Shown here: positions 12,473 to 12,886 of the stretch, piece after piece
How the letters are laid out: each line of letters opens with the position of its first letter
Position numbering within the stretch: the first letter of the stretch is position 1
Source: Selenomonas sp.
GTDB lineage: Bacteria > Bacillota > Negativicutes > Selenomonadales > Selenomonadaceae
Assembly (NCBI GenBank): GCA_015265235.1
Contig: JABZYJ010000046.1
Span: 1 to 12,886 of the forward strand
Direction of reading: 5' to 3'
DNA: 12,886 nt
Made by a program: the position numbers and the translations under genes
Notes under the pieces: model-generated
Told to the model about the DNA's origin: nothing
Databases searched by the model: none
What the model saw: the letters and a program-made list of their open reading frames with translations, nothing else

Positions 12473-12886
12473 ATGACCATCAGGACAAAACTTCTGCTCA
12501 TGGGTGCCGTCATGGCGATTCTTGTCGGCGTCATCTGTGCCATCGGCTACCACGAGTCAAAAACAGCACTCGAAGAGAGCACCTCGTCGGAGATTACCGC
12601 CACGGTGGACGTTGAGGCCGCCACACTGAACGGCTGGCTGCTCGAAAAGAAGCAGCAGGCGCAGAGCGCGGCGGATTTGCTCACCGCCATGGACGGCAAT
12701 CCGATGCAGGGCGATCACAGTCTCCTGAGCCTCGCGTCCAGCGACAAGGAGGTCATTGAGTTCAGCCGCGGCTCCGAGGATGGCACATTTCTCTGCTGGG
12801 TGGACGGGGATATCACCGGAGAGATCGATCCGCGCACGCGCGACTGGTATAAAGATGCAAAGGCAAAGAATACGACCCTCTTTACC
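12473..12886 (+). CDS. Cache-domain transmembrane sensor, N-terminal part (probable methyl-accepting chemotaxis protein)
   Basis: The first 138 residues of a protein cut off by the window edge. It starts MTIRTKLLLMGAVMAILVGV, with a membrane helix at about 7-25, followed by an extracytoplasmic helix rich in Glu/Ala (KTALEESTSSEITATVDVEA) and the N-terminal half of a double Cache (PDC) sensor domain. The hallmark RTRDWYKDAKAK lies at about 121-132, and NGWLLEKKQQAQSAA precedes it. Such domains bind small ligands outside the cell. The start is fixed by AAGGAGG (12458-12464) with 8-base spacing. Chemoreceptors are the commonest owners of this layout in motile Selenomonas-type bacteria, but a histidine kinase or diguanylate cyclase with the same sensor is possible since the signalling part is missing. 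Confidence 0.8.
   Translation, partial: MTIRTKLLLMGAVMAILVGVICAIGYHESKTALEESTSSEITATVDVEAATLNGWLLEKKQQAQSAADLLTAMDGNPMQGDHSLLSLASSDKEVIEFSRGSEDGTFLCWVDGDITGEIDPRTRDWYKDAKAKNTTLFT

Overview
The window looks like a chromosomal stretch of a Negativicutes bacterium of the Selenomonas/Centipeda type. This is inferred from a GC-rich coding sequence, the C-terminus of an OmpM-like outer-membrane porin (diderm Firmicute), Firmicute-style Shine-Dalgarno sequences (AAGGAGG) and Firmicute-type promoters and small toxins. No rRNA, tRNA, CRISPR array or intact insertion sequence was seen.

Layout, left to right. (1) 2-496: end of a beta-barrel porin, then a terminator. (2) 625-2149: a secreted HSL-family alpha/beta hydrolase overlapping a DUF4303-like gene, from a clear sigma-A promoter. 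(3) 2264-4921: a Cu(I)-exporting P-type ATPase (CopA) with one N-terminal and one C-terminal metal-binding domain. The C-terminal one carries its own Shine-Dalgarno and ATG inside the reading frame, so a free CopZ-like chaperone could also be made. A strong terminator follows. (4) 5050-6121: azlC-azlD branched-chain amino-acid exporter pair. (5) 6261-9807: a four-gene operon of a DUF4178-like membrane protein, a DUF350 membrane protein, a small exported protein with a Gly/Ser/Arg-rich tail, and a glutathionylspermidine-synthase-like ATP-grasp ligase. It closes with a perfect terminator. This is a compact form of a widespread but biochemically unassigned membrane-linked amide-ligase system. (6) 9834-10446: two tandem type I toxin-antitoxin modules. 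(7) 10443-12151, minus strand: yhdT-panF, pantothenate/Na+ symport. (8) 12473-end: start of a Cache-domain transmembrane sensor, probably a methyl-accepting chemotaxis protein.

The most notable part is region 6. Each module has a 26-27 residue hydrophobic holin-like toxin, a Shine-Dalgarno locked in an identical hairpin capped by a GCAA tetraloop, and a TTCCCC-N17-extended -10 promoter. Each also has a convergent ~100-nt antisense RNA with a near-consensus promoter (17-nt spacer) and an intrinsic terminator. In each, the extreme 5' end of the toxin mRNA is perfectly complementary to its own 3' region (11+7 bp in the first, 12 bp in the second). The pairing sequences differ completely between the two copies while complementarity is kept, which is covariation-type support for a 5'-3' long-range lock. 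Neither the peptides nor the RNAs would be found by ordinary gene calling because they are so short.
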